Assembly: GCF_947489365.1 (NCBI RefSeq)
Contig: NZ_CANLDB010000003.1
Location: 124,001-188,000 of the forward strand
From: an uncultured Nocardioides sp.
Lineage (GTDB): Bacteria > Actinomycetota > Actinomycetes > Propionibacteriales > Nocardioidaceae
Length of the DNA: 64,000 nucleotides
Direction of reading: 5' to 3'
A program made the translations under genes and the position numbers. Numbering within the stretch: position 1 is the first letter of the stretch; each line of letters starts with the position of its first letter. Positions 49,389-57,446 of this stretch are shown here, in pieces. A model generated the notes under the pieces. That model ran no database searches. It was not told where the DNA came from and saw nothing but the letters and a program-made list of their open reading frames with translations.

Positions 49389-50987
49389 TCAGTCCCGCAG
49401 CGCCGCCCGGCGGATCTTGCCGGTCTGGGTCTTGGGGAGGTCCTCGACGACGTGGACCTCCTTCGGGACCTTGTACGCCGCCAGCCGCTCCCGGACGACG
49501 GCGGTGAGCTCGTCGGGGGTCGCGGAGCCGCCGCCGACGAGCGCGACGTACGCCACGACCGACTCGCCCTGGTAGTCGTCGGGCCGGCCGACGACGGCGG
49601 CCTCGCGGACGGCGGGGTGGGTGTGGAGGGCGTCCTCGACCTCCCGGGGCCACACCTTGTAGCCGGAGACGTTGATCTGGTCCTTGAGCCGGTCGACGAG
49701 GTAGACCCAGCCCTCGTCGTCCACGACGGCGACGTCGCCGCTGCGCAGCCGACCGCCGGGCATGGCCTCCTCGGTCGCGTCCGGGCGCCGCCAGTAGCCG
49801 GGCACCACCTGCGGGCCGCTCATCTCGAGCTCGCCCTGCTCGCCGGCGGCGACGGGCTCGCCGTCCGACCCGAGCACGCGCAGCGTCATGCCCGGCAGCG
49901 GCTTGCCCACCGACAGCGTCCCGCTCGCGGGGTCGACCGGCGCCCGCTCGCCGAGCGGCACGGCGATCACGCCCGAGCAGGTCTCCGTCATCCCGTAGGC
50001 GTTGTGCACGTAGACCCCGAAGCGCGCCTCGACACGCTCGACGGTGGACGGCGGGATGGGGGCGCCGCCGGAGTACATCGCCGTCATCGACGTGAACGCG
50101 TCCGCCGGCGGGTCGGGAACCTCGAGCATCGCGGAGAAGGCGGTGATCGACCCGATGGTGGTGGTCACGCCGTGCTCGGCGAACGCGTCCAGCGCGACCG
50201 CCGGTGCGAAGCGGTGGGCGAGCACCAGCGTGGTGTCGTGGACCAGGGAGACGACCGCGTTGATGACCGCGCCCGTGATGTGGAACAGCGGTGCGGTGGC
50301 GAAGCAGACGCCGCCGGGACCGAACCCGGTCCACTCGGCGTAGCTGCGGCACACCGCGAGGACGCCGGCATGCGTGTTCATCGCGCCCTTCGCGCGGCCG
50401 GTGGTGCCGGAGGTGTAGCAGAGCATCGCGATCGCGTCACCGCCCGGCGACGCATGCTCCACCGTCGCGCCCTCTTGGGCGCGGACGAGGGCGGCGAGGT
50501 CGTCCTCGGCCGGGGGCGCGGTGTGGGGGGAGTCGCCGAACACCCGGGGGTCGTCCCGGGTCTGCAGGTCGCGCGACGAGGCGCCCACCACCCAGGGGGC
50601 GTCGGGCCCGTCACCGAGCGCGGCCCGGGTGCGGTCGAGCTCCGCGAGGTCCGTCACGACCCCGACCGCCTCGGAGTCGACCACCAGCGCGGCCAGCTCC
50701 TCACCGCGGTACATCGGGTTCAGCAGCACCGCGGACGCGCCGAGCTTCCACAACGCCAGCATGGACAGCGGGAACCACGGCACGTTCTGCAGGTGCAGCC
50801 CGACGTGGTCGCCGGCGGTGACCCCGAGCCCGGCGTACGCCGCGGCGAGCTCGTCGCTCAACCGGTCGGCCTCGGCGGCGCTCAGGACCGTGTCGAAGTA
50901 GGCCAGCGCGGGACGGTCCGGGGCGGTCGCCACCCGGTCCCGCCAGGCCGCCACGAGATCGGTGTCGACGGTGCGGGTCTCGCTCAT
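49389..50987 (-). CDS. AMP-forming acyl-CoA ligase
   Basis: ATG 50987 (MSETRTVDTDLVAAW) gives 532 residues; a longer in-frame start at 51083 would cross the palindromic promoter region. The adenylation domain has MLCYTSGTTGRAKGAMNTH (P-loop), YGMTETCSG, RSGDVAVVDDEGWVYLVDRLKDQINVSGYKVWPREVE and the catalytic Lys in KTQTGKIRRAAL. The type resembles long- or medium-chain fatty acyl-CoA ligases. It is divergent from a PadR gene. Confidence 0.93.
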   Translation of the reverse strand: MSETRTVDTDLVAAWRDRVATAPDRPALAYFDTVLSAAEADRLSDELAAAYAGLGVTAGDHVGLHLQNVPWFPLSMLALWKLGASAVLLNPMYRGEELAALVVDSEAVGVVTDLAELDRTRAALGDGPDAPWVVGASSRDLQTRDDPRVFGDSPHTAPPAEDDLAALVRAQEGATVEHASPGGDAIAMLCYTSGTTGRAKGAMNTHAGVLAVCRSYAEWTGFGPGGVCFATAPLFHITGAVINAVVSLVHDTTLVLAHRFAPAVALDAFAEHGVTTTIGSITAFSAMLEVPDPPADAFTSMTAMYSGGAPIPPSTVERVEARFGVYVHNAYGMTETCSGVIAVPLGERAPVDPASGTLSVGKPLPGMTLRVLGSDGEPVAAGEQGELEMSGPQVVPGYWRRPDATEEAMPGGRLRSGDVAVVDDEGWVYLVDRLKDQINVSGYKVWPREVEDALHTHPAVREAAVVGRPDDYQGESVVAYVALVGGGSATPDELTAVVRERLAAYKVPKEVHVVEDLPKTQTGKIRRAALRD

Positions 50988-51050
50988 CGGCCCATCCTGC
51001 CCCGGATGTCGAGCCACCCCTTGTGTCGTCCAGCGATACGAGCGTACGGT

Positions 51051-51081
51051 TGCGATATATCGCAGAGTGTCGGTGACACTC
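51051..51081. promoter_or_regulatory. Adjacent palindromes upstream of the PadR gene
   Basis: TGCGATATATCGCA (51051-51064) is a perfect 14-bp palindrome. GAGTGTC (51065-51071) and GACACTC (51075-51081) form an adjoining 7-bp inverted repeat with spacer GGT. Both are 22-53 bases before the PadR start, in the region shared with the divergent acyl-CoA ligase. PadR proteins bind such short dyads, so autoregulation is likely. Confidence 0.65.
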
Positions 51082-51103
51082 ACGACTGTCGGGAGGGCAG
51101 GAC

Positions 51104-51802
51104 ATGCACGGTGGACACGGTGGACACGGTGGACGTGGCGGGTGGCAGGGCGGCTGGGGCGGACCCGGGTTCGGAGGGTTCGGCGGACCGGGAGGACCCG
51201 GGGGCCACAAGGGTCGCGGCGGACCGCCCCCGTGGCTCGCGGAGATGCTGGGCATGACCCGGCCCGAGCCGCCGCGGGCCCCGCGCGCCCGGAAGGGTGA
51301 CGTCCGGGCGGCGATCCTCGACGTCCTCGCGGCGGAGCCGATGAACGGCTACCAGCTCATCCAACAGATCGCCGAGCGCAGCGGCGGCCAGTGGCGCCCG
51401 AGCCCCGGCTCGGTCTACCCGACGGTCCAGCAGCTCGAGGACGAGGGCCTCGTCGAGGGCGACCAGGCCTCGGGCCGTCGGACGCTGCGGCTGACCGAGC
51501 AGGGCCAGGACTACGTCGCCGAGCACCCCGAGGAGCTCGCCGCCGTGTGGGAGCCGTTCCTCGACGAGCCGAGCAAGGCCGGCGGTGACGCCGGCGGGTT
51601 CATGCCCGAGGTCGGGCAGACCCTCAACGCCGTGTGGCAGATCGTCTCCTCGGGCACCGACGAGCAGCGACGTCAGGCGGTGGCGATCATGGCCGACGCG
51701 CGTCGCCGCCTCTACCAGCTGCTCGCGGACGGCGAGGCCGGCGAGGCGGAGGACCTGGACGGCAAGGACGGCGGGGAGCGGGCGTGGGGAGAGCTGCGAT
51801 GA
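51104..51802 (+). CDS. PadR-family repressor with Gly/His-rich N-terminal extension
   Basis: The 232-residue protein begins MHGGHGGHGGRGGWQGGWGG, a Gly/His-rich extension of about 45 residues encoded partly by GGTGGACAC repeats. The PadR winged helix follows: VRAAILDVLAAEPMNGYQLIQQIAERSGGQWRPSPGSVYPTVQQLEDEGLVEGDQ, with LTEQGQDYV. A helical C-terminus ends it. The His residues could bind metal or haem. It is divergent from the acyl-CoA ligase and coupled to a DUF1707-like gene (ATGA). Confidence 0.9.
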   Translation: MHGGHGGHGGRGGWQGGWGGPGFGGFGGPGGPGGHKGRGGPPPWLAEMLGMTRPEPPRAPRARKGDVRAAILDVLAAEPMNGYQLIQQIAERSGGQWRPSPGSVYPTVQQLEDEGLVEGDQASGRRTLRLTEQGQDYVAEHPEELAAVWEPFLDEPSKAGGDAGGFMPEVGQTLNAVWQIVSSGTDEQRRQAVAIMADARRRLYQLLADGEAGEAEDLDGKDGGERAWGELR

Positions 51803-52266
51803 GCGTGCCGGAGTCCGGTCTGCGGATCGGCGACGCCGACCGCCAGCGCGCGGCCGAGGCGCTGGCCGAGCACTTCGCGACCGGCCGTCTCGACTCCGAC
51901 GAGTACGACGAGCGCGTCGGCCGGGTGTGGCTGTCGAAGACACGCGGCGACCTGCCGCCGCTGTTCGGCGACCTCCCGGGCGGCACGCCCCCCGAGCTCC
52001 GTCTCGCCCCGGTCCCGCCGCCGGACGGGCGGACCCACTGGGTCGCCGGACCGGGGGCCTGGAAGGAGCCGCAGGGCGGGCTGGGCGCCGTCCGGCAGAG
52101 GCTGTCCGGCCTGCCGGTCTGGGCGATCGTGCTGCTCACCCTGGTCGCGATCGCCGTGGTCTCCAGCGCGTTCCCGTTCCTCGTGGCCGGTGCGATCGTC
52201 TGGTTCTTCGTCGCCGGACCCGGCAGGTGCTCGACCTCGCGCCAGCGCGGGCCCCGTCGCCGATGA
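51799..52266 (+). CDS. DUF1707-type membrane protein
   Basis: The 155-residue protein has the DUF1707 domain at the N-terminus (LRIGDADRQRAAEALAEHFATGRLDSDEYDERVGRVWLSKTRGDLPPLFGDLP) followed by a linker and two membrane helices (VWAIVLLTLVAIAVV, FLVAGAIVWFFVAG). Such proteins are often paired with regulators in actinobacteria; the role is unknown. Its TGA is inside the first of four 11-bp direct repeats. Confidence 0.85.
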   Translation: MSVPESGLRIGDADRQRAAEALAEHFATGRLDSDEYDERVGRVWLSKTRGDLPPLFGDLPGGTPPELRLAPVPPPDGRTHWVAGPGAWKEPQGGLGAVRQRLSGLPVWAIVLLTLVAIAVVSSAFPFLVAGAIVWFFVAGPGRCSTSRQRGPRRR

Positions 52267-52305
52267 GGCGCCGATGAGGCGCCGATGAGGCGCCGATGAG
52301 GCGCC
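52262..52305. repeat. Four tandem copies of GATGAGGCGCC
   Basis: An 11-bp unit is repeated exactly four times from 52262. The first copy contains the DUF1707 stop codon (TGA 52264-52266), and further in-register ATG/TGA triplets follow. Slippage here could change the tail of the DUF1707 protein. The unit also shows GGCGCC, a small palindrome. Confidence 0.85.
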
Positions 52306-52317
52306 GGTGATCCTCGG

Positions 52318-52932
52318 GTGAGTCGGTCACGCTTCTCCGGAGCCATCGCCGGCGTGGGCAGCGCCAGCGGGGTGCGCGTCGTCGTCGGTCGCTGGGACGA
52401 CGGCCCGTGGGGTCGCTTCGCCGACGTGATGGTCGAGACCGCCGACGGCCACCGGGTGCTGCTCGCGCCGACCGAGCGGGTGCGCCGGTTCGTCGCGGCG
52501 ACGTACACCTTCGACGAGGAGCGGATCGAGCCGGTCACGGTCACGGGGACCCGCACGTCGTGGCACGTCCGTACCCCCTCGCTCACCCTGGACCTGGAGG
52601 TCGGCCGCCGCAGCGCGCTCGGCGTCCTGCTGCGCGCGGTGCCCCGACGGCTCGCGACGAGCCCGGCCTGGTGCGCGGTCACCGACCCCGTGGCCCGCGT
52701 GGTCATGGACGGCGTCCGCACCGTCGGGACCGCCCGCGAGGGCCGCCGGGAGTGGTACGGCGCCACGGACCTGCACCGCGTCACCGCCCTGACCGGGTCG
52801 TTCGACGGTGTCGGCCTCGGCGAGCTGGCGGACGTCGACCCGCCCTGCCGCTTCGGCTTCTCCTCGGCGCCCCGCACCCCGTCGGTCACCGCGGTGGTCA
52901 CGACCGTCGACGACGTCGCCGGAGACGTCTAG
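52318..52932 (+). CDS. Hypothetical protein
   Basis: GTG 52318 gives 204 residues: MSRSRFSGAIAGVGSASGVR, VVVGRWDDGPWGRFADVMVETADGHRVLLAPTE and VRRFVAATYTFDEERIEPVTV, with VTGTRTSWHV then a basic GVLLRAVPRRLATS stretch. It is beta-rich, with no signal or helix. It looks like an actinobacterial conserved hypothetical, but I cannot name it. Confidence 0.65.
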   Translation: MSRSRFSGAIAGVGSASGVRVVVGRWDDGPWGRFADVMVETADGHRVLLAPTERVRRFVAATYTFDEERIEPVTVTGTRTSWHVRTPSLTLDLEVGRRSALGVLLRAVPRRLATSPAWCAVTDPVARVVMDGVRTVGTAREGRREWYGATDLHRVTALTGSFDGVGLGELADVDPPCRFGFSSAPRTPSVTAVVTTVDDVAGDV

Positions 52933-52975
52933 CCTGAGCGGGCCGGCGGGTGACCGGCGCCACAGGAGGCCCTGC

Positions 52976-53875
52976 ATGCGCCGTCGACCGACCGTCCTGA
53001 CCGCCCTCGTCGCCACGGCGGCGCTGGTCGCCCTGGGAGCGTCCCCGGCGCCGGCGCCGGCAGCGCCGGCAGCGCCGGCAGCCGCGGGCGACCGGCCGTT
53101 GCGCTACGTCGCCCTGGGCGACTCGTTCAGCGCGGCGTCGGGCGTCCTGCCGACCGACCCGCTCTCGCCGCCGCAGTGCCTGCGCTCGTCGCGCAACTAC
53201 CCGCACGTCCTGGCGGAGCGGACCGGTGCCCGGCTGACCGACGTCACCTGCGGCGCCGCCCGGACCCAGGACTACTTCCGCTCCCAGTACCCCGGTGTGG
53301 CCCCGCAGCTCGACGCGCTGGGTCGCGGCACCGATCTCGTCACGATGACGATCGGGGGCAACGACGGCGGGGTGTTCATCGACGCGATCGTCGCCTGCGG
53401 GATCGCCGGTGTGGCCTCGGCGGGCCGGGGCAACCCGTGCCAGGAGCAGAACGGCGGCCGGTTCGTCCGCACCGTGCGCCGGGACACCGCACCCGCGCTG
53501 GTGCGGGCGGTCCGCGCCGTGGTCCGGCGGGCCCCGAACGCCGAGGTCGCCGTGCTCGGGTACCCGTGGCTGCTGCCGCCTCGCGTCGGCTGCTTCCCGC
53601 AGATGCCGGTCGCCCGCGGCGACGTGCCCTACCTGCGGAACCTCCAGCTCGTGCTGAACCGGGCCGTCCGGGACGCCGCCGTCGCGGCCGGCGCGACCTA
53701 CGTCCGGGTGCCGCGGGCCTCCGAGGGGCACGACGCCTGCCAGCCGATCGGGACGCGCTGGATCGAGCCGGCCGTGCTCGGCACGAACCCGGTGATCGTG
53801 CACCCGAACGCCCTCGGTGAGGAGCGGATGGCGGCCCTGACGCTCAAGAGGCTCCGGTTGCAGCCCTCGGCGTGA
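52976..53875 (+). CDS. Secreted SGNH/GDSL lipase-esterase
   Basis: ATG 52976 follows AGGAGG. The 299-residue protein has a Sec signal with a PAPAPAAPAAPA spacer, then block I YVALGDSFSAASGVL (catalytic Ser), block III MTIGGNDGGVF (oxyanion Gly, Asn) and block V VIVHPNALGEERMAA (catalytic His). Six cysteines form the three-disulfide set seen in Streptomyces SGNH lipases. Its stop codon lies in the loop of a 19-bp hairpin. Confidence 0.92.
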   Translation: MRRRPTVLTALVATAALVALGASPAPAPAAPAAPAAAGDRPLRYVALGDSFSAASGVLPTDPLSPPQCLRSSRNYPHVLAERTGARLTDVTCGAARTQDYFRSQYPGVAPQLDALGRGTDLVTMTIGGNDGGVFIDAIVACGIAGVASAGRGNPCQEQNGGRFVRTVRRDTAPALVRAVRAVVRRAPNAEVAVLGYPWLLPPRVGCFPQMPVARGDVPYLRNLQLVLNRAVRDAAVAAGATYVRVPRASEGHDACQPIGTRWIEPAVLGTNPVIVHPNALGEERMAALTLKRLRLQPSA

Positions 53876-53899
53876 GTGCCGGGCTGCAGCCGGAGCCTC
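53848..53899. terminator. Convergent terminator hairpin enclosing the lipase stop codon
   Basis: GAGGCTCCGGTTGCAGCCC (53848-53866) and GGGCTGCAGCCGGAGCCTC (53881-53899) pair over 19 positions with one G-T wobble on a 14-base loop. The TGA of the lipase (53873-53875) is in the loop. The left arm is coding sequence (last residues LRLQPSA). The hairpin is also directly downstream of the small minus-strand gene, so it can terminate both. Confidence 0.75.
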
Positions 53900-53923
53900 C
53901 TGGTGCGGAGCTCCCTGCCGGGG

Positions 53924-54058
53924 TCAGGCCGCGGCGACCTGCGCGACCGGAACGACCTCGGCGGGAACGAACCAGCGGGCCTCGAGGCGGGTGCCGCCGC
54001 GGGCGTCCGCGACCTCGATCCACTGCATGACGGGGCGGTTGTCCACGCCTGGGTTCAT
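53924..54058 (-). CDS. Small protein, probably conserved in actinobacteria
   Basis: The start at 54058 has AGGTGG six bases upstream. An alternative start at 54079 adds MNERWTT. The 44 residues MNPGVDNRPVMQWIEVADAR, GGTRLEARWFVPAEVVPVAQ, VAAA contain a beta-hairpin-like GGTRLEARWFVP. No family recognised. Its end runs into the convergent terminator. Confidence 0.55.
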   Translation of the reverse strand: MNPGVDNRPVMQWIEVADARGGTRLEARWFVPAEVVPVAQVAAA

Positions 54059-54423
54059 CGTCGTCCACCTTTCGTTCATCTTCTGTTCACCAACCATAGC
54101 CGACGCGTTCACGGATGTCTCCCCGTTGCATCCGCCACGCGTGTGACGGGTGGTGTGAGGAGACGCCGACTCAGGCTCTTCTGCCTGATGTGTGGGTGGC
54201 GCGTTCTCGTGGTGGAGCTGGCTGTGTCGGGGAGGGTCCTCGCACCCAGGGGTGGCGGCGCCACGCGCGTGGCGCGCCGGTGGTCGAGGGGGTCGCGCGG
54301 CACTCCGTGACGTCTCGCACGAGTTCAGCCCCGCGGATGGTGCGAATCGTCACGGAGTACCGCGACCACGCCTCCCGACCGTGATCGGAGCACGCGACCC
54401 ACACCTCCAGCAGAAGGCCGGAC
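54059..54423. repeat. Long imperfect palindrome with embedded 63-bp element
   Basis: No gene is convincing here. The outer arms are GACTCAGGCTCTTCTGCCTG... at 54168 and its inverse ...CAGCAGAAGGCCGGACTC ending near 54425, sharing CTTCTGC and GTGTGGGT. The centre contains the 63-bp inverted pair at 54299-54361. Conceptual translations of the two strands look alike (VWVARSRG / VWVACSDHG), which shows the symmetry. It resembles a miniature inverted-repeat element, though target-site duplication was not found. Confidence 0.65.
54299..54361. repeat. 63-bp inverted-pair element, copy 2 (23-17-23)
   Basis: Left arm 54299-54321 (GGCACTCCGTGACGTCTCGC...) and right arm 54339-54361 (GGTGCGAATCGTCACGGAG...) face each other over 17 bases. 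CTCCGTGACG and CGTCACGGAG are perfectly complementary. Each arm matches the corresponding arm at 40889-40951 at 18 of 23 positions. The equal spacer length argues for a functional element. Confidence 0.7.
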
Positions 54424-54981
54424 TCAGCGGGTCGGCAGCGGCGCGGCGGCGAGGACGGGCGCCTCGCGGACGCGGTCGCACAGCTCCTCGGAGCCGGCGA
54501 GCACCGTGTAGGGGCGACGCGGATCGGTCCACACACACCACTCGCGGTCGTCCGGCCAGAGCGCGGTGACGGGCTGCGGGACGGTGAACCGCGGCTCCCA
54601 GGTCGTCCAGACCAGCGACGAGACGCGGCCGGCGACGAGGAGGTAGTCGAGGTCGGCCTCGACGCGGGTCGCGACGTCCATCGGCGCCTGTGGCCGCAGG
54701 TGGGGGGTGGCGTCCCACGAGGCGAGCGTCGCGGAGGCCCTCGGGTCGGCGAGCGCCATGAGCAGCCGGCTCAGCAGCCGCTTCTGCTCGGGGGCGAGGT
54801 CGCCGCGCAGGGGTCCGACGTACGACGGCCCCGGGTCGTCCGCGACGGCCATCGCGCGGGTCCCCGGGTGCAGCATCGCCACGGCAGCGTCGAACCCGGT
54901 CGGCAGGCTCGGGCGGGGACCGGAGACGCCGAGCCAGCGCGCGAACCAGGCGACCTGCGAGGGGGAGGGCGGCCGGGCCAC
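54424..54981 (-). CDS. Hypothetical protein
   Basis: The 185-residue protein MARPPSPSQVAWFARWLGVS, GPRPSLPTGFDAAVAMLHPG has no signal or membrane helix. It contains WTTWEPRFTVPQPVTALWPDDREWCVWTDPRRPYTVLAG, suggesting a small beta-domain. I do not recognise it. Its 3' end overlaps the outer arm of the palindrome, so the last residues may come from the repeat. Confidence 0.6.
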   Translation of the reverse strand: MARPPSPSQVAWFARWLGVSGPRPSLPTGFDAAVAMLHPGTRAMAVADDPGPSYVGPLRGDLAPEQKRLLSRLLMALADPRASATLASWDATPHLRPQAPMDVATRVEADLDYLLVAGRVSSLVWTTWEPRFTVPQPVTALWPDDREWCVWTDPRRPYTVLAGSEELCDRVREAPVLAAAPLPTR

Positions 54982-55097
54982 GACCGCAACCTAACCCGGA
55001 GGGGTCCCCTGTCCTGTGCGGTGTCCGGGCGCGTCCCCGACGGGGCCGCGGAACTCGCGAATCGGCCCGGGGGCCCGCCGCCCACTACCCTTGACAA

Positions 55098-56843
55098 GTG
55101 AACGACGCATCACCCCAGGACAGCAGCATCCCCAGCTCGGTCGCCGACGACGGCCCCGACGAGACCACGACCTTCGACGGGCTCGGCCTGTCCGAGCCGG
55201 TCCGCAAGGCCCTCCGCGACGTCGGGTACGAGTCGCCGAGCCCCATCCAGGCCGCCACGATCCCGCCGATGCTGGCGGGTCGCGACGTGGTCGGGCTCGC
55301 CCAGACCGGCACCGGCAAGACCGCGGCCTTCGCGCTCCCGGTGCTGTCGAACCTCGACGTCACCGACAAGAAGGCCCCCCAGGTCCTCGTCCTCGCGCCG
55401 ACCCGCGAGCTCGCGCTGCAGGTCTCGGAGGCGTTCGGGCGGTACGCCGCCCGCATGAAGGGCGTCCAGGTCCTCCCCGTGTACGGCGGCCAGGGCTACG
55501 GCATCCAGCTCTCCGCGCTGCGCCGCGGCGTCCACGTCGTCGTGGGCACCCCGGGCCGGATCATGGACCACCTCGAGAAGCGCACCCTCGACCTGTCGGC
55601 GCTGCGCTTCCTCGTCCTCGACGAGGCCGACGAGATGCTCAAGATGGGCTTCGCCGAGGACGTCGACACCATCCTCGCGAGCACCCCGGCGACCAAGCAG
55701 GTGGCGCTGTTCTCGGCCACCATGCCCGCCGCCATCCGCCGTATCGCGGAGAAGCACCTCGACGACCCCGTCGAGATCCGGGTGGAGAACGAGTCCCGCA
55801 CCGCGGACAACATCACGCAGCGGTGGCTGACGGTCTCCTACCCGCGCAAGGTCGACGCGCTCACGCGCATCCTCGAGGTGGAGAACTTCGAGGGGATGAT
55901 CGTCTTCGTCCGCACGAAGAACGAGACCGAGACCCTCGCCGAGAAGCTCCGCTCCCGCGGCTTCTCCGCGACCGCCATCAACGGCGACATCGCCCAGGTC
56001 CAGCGCGAGCGGACCGTCAACCAGCTCCGTGACGGCAAGCTCGACATCCTCGTCGCCACCGACGTGGCCGCCCGCGGCCTCGACGTCGAGCGGATCAGCC
56101 ACGTCGTCAACTACGACATCCCGACCGACCCGGAGGCGTACGTCCACCGGATCGGGCGCACCGGCCGGGCGGGTCGCAGTGGCGACGCGATCTCGTTCGT
56201 CACCCCGCGCGAGAAGGGGCTCCTGCGCCACATCGAGCGGTCCACGCGGCAGAAGATCACGCCGATGGAGCTGCCGAGCGTGGACGACGTCAACACCACG
56301 CGTCTGGCCCGCTTCGACGACCAGATCACCGAGGCGCTCAGCTCGGACCGCCTCGACTTCTTCCGCGAGACCGTCGCCCACTACGTCCGCCACCACGACG
56401 TCCCCGAGATGGACGTCGCCGCGGCGCTCGCGGTGGTCATGCAGGGCGACCAGCCGCTGCTGCTGTCCCCGGAGCCCGACCCGCCGGCGCGCCCGTTCCG
56501 CGAGCGGGACTCCTCCGGCGGCGACGACCGTGGCGCCCCCGGCCGGGGGCCCCGCAAGGACCGTCCCCGCCAGGGCGGTGGCCCGATGGCGACGTACCGG
56601 ATCGCGGTCGGCAAGCGCCACAAGGTGCAGCCGCGCCAGATCGTCGGCGCCATCGCCAACGAGGGCGGCCTGGGACGTGGCGACTTCGGCCACATCGACA
56701 TCCGCGGCGACCACTCGCTGGTGGAGCTGCCGCAGCAGCTGCCGCCGGGCGCGTGGGAGAAGCTGAAGGGCACGCGGATCTCCGGCAAGCTCATCGAGCT
56801 GCGCGAGGACTCCGGGCCGGCGAAGCCGCACCGCAAGGGCTGA
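55098..56843 (+). CDS. deaD: DEAD-box RNA helicase with DbpA-type RNA-binding domain
   Basis: GTG 55098 follows TACCCT by six bases (leaderless pattern). The 581-residue protein has Q motif GYESPSPIQAATIPPML, motif I AQTGTGKTAAF, PTRELALQ, DEAD at VLDEADEML, SAT, RGLDVERI and HRIGRTGRAGR. The C-terminus (about 490-570) is a DbpA-like RNA-binding domain (YRIAVGKRHKVQPRQIVGAIANEGGLGRGDFGHIDI), preceded by a basic RPFRERDSSGG linker. It unwinds structured RNA in ribosome assembly or cold response. Confidence 0.95.
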   Translation: MNDASPQDSSIPSSVADDGPDETTTFDGLGLSEPVRKALRDVGYESPSPIQAATIPPMLAGRDVVGLAQTGTGKTAAFALPVLSNLDVTDKKAPQVLVLAPTRELALQVSEAFGRYAARMKGVQVLPVYGGQGYGIQLSALRRGVHVVVGTPGRIMDHLEKRTLDLSALRFLVLDEADEMLKMGFAEDVDTILASTPATKQVALFSATMPAAIRRIAEKHLDDPVEIRVENESRTADNITQRWLTVSYPRKVDALTRILEVENFEGMIVFVRTKNETETLAEKLRSRGFSATAINGDIAQVQRERTVNQLRDGKLDILVATDVAARGLDVERISHVVNYDIPTDPEAYVHRIGRTGRAGRSGDAISFVTPREKGLLRHIERSTRQKITPMELPSVDDVNTTRLARFDDQITEALSSDRLDFFRETVAHYVRHHDVPEMDVAAALAVVMQGDQPLLLSPEPDPPARPFRERDSSGGDDRGAPGRGPRKDRPRQGGGPMATYRIAVGKRHKVQPRQIVGAIANEGGLGRGDFGHIDIRGDHSLVELPQQLPPGAWEKLKGTRISGKLIELREDSGPAKPHRKG

Positions 56844-56887
56844 GCCCCGGCGTCCGCCTGACCTGACAGGCCCCGGGTCGGGCTCAG
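56840..56887. terminator. Possible convergent terminator with stop codons in the stem
   Basis: CTGAGCCC (56840-56847) and GGGCTCAG (56880-56887) form an 8-bp stem over a 32-base loop. The arms contain the TGA of the helicase and the TGA (reverse TCA) of the membrane protein gene. The loop is long, so this is weaker evidence than the hairpin at 53848. Confidence 0.4.
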
Positions 56888-57363
56888 TGCCCGATCCGGA
56901 GCCAGTGCAGCACGGTGGACGACGCCGCGAGGATGCACCAGAACCTCGCGGCGCGGCCGACGAACCCGGTCAGCAGGAACACGGACCACGGCACCCGGAT
57001 CACCCCGGCGACCACCGACATCACCGCGAACGGCGGGAGCCCGGTGAACGCCGACAGGAGCAGGATCCCGGCGGTGGCGACCGGCCGGCCCTCGGCCTTG
57101 ACCTGCCACTTCTTCAGGCGGATCTGGGTCTTCTCCTTCGCGACCTTCCGCGAGATCAGCGGGATCCGGTCCGGGTGGGCGCCGGCGAGGTACCAGATCG
57201 CCTTGCCGCACATCTGCCCGAGCGCCGCGACGACGGCCAGCAGCACCGGCAGGGGCAGGCGCTGCGCGGCGACGGCGAGGTAGGCCTCGATGTTGACGAC
57301 GACCACGAGGGCGCTGGCGAAGCCGATCGCGAAGGTCCACAGCGCGGCGACCACCGGCCCCAC
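56884..57363 (-). CDS. VTT/DedA-like membrane protein
   Basis: The 159-residue protein has five hydrophobic segments with VVVVNIEAYLAVAAQRLPLPVLLAVVAALGQMCGKAIWYLAG and ILLLSAFTGLPPFAVMSVVAGVIRVPWSVFLLTGFVGR, the YqaA/VTT (SNARE-associated) pattern. The basic cytoplasmic loop KVAKEKTQIRLKKWQVKAEG is typical. Lipid scrambling or small-molecule transport has been suggested for the family. It converges on the helicase gene. Confidence 0.8.
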   Translation of the reverse strand: MGPVVAALWTFAIGFASALVVVVNIEAYLAVAAQRLPLPVLLAVVAALGQMCGKAIWYLAGAHPDRIPLISRKVAKEKTQIRLKKWQVKAEGRPVATAGILLLSAFTGLPPFAVMSVVAGVIRVPWSVFLLTGFVGRAARFWCILAASSTVLHWLRIGH

Positions 57364-57446
57364 CCCCCATCGCCCGACCGGGCTGGAACATACCCCGGTC
57401 GGCGAGGAGGCCGTGCGTGGCGCGGGCGCTCACCCGCCTCGGCGGA

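Noticed and set aside
51104..51145. GGTGGACAC direct repeats as an iteron or origin-like element
   Set aside because: They are in frame within the PadR gene and encode the Gly/His stretch; no replication gene is nearby.
54115..54384. Open frame of 89 codons on the plus strand in the 54 kb gap
   Set aside because: The translation mirrors that of the opposite strand because the DNA is palindromic; no ribosome binding site and no domain.
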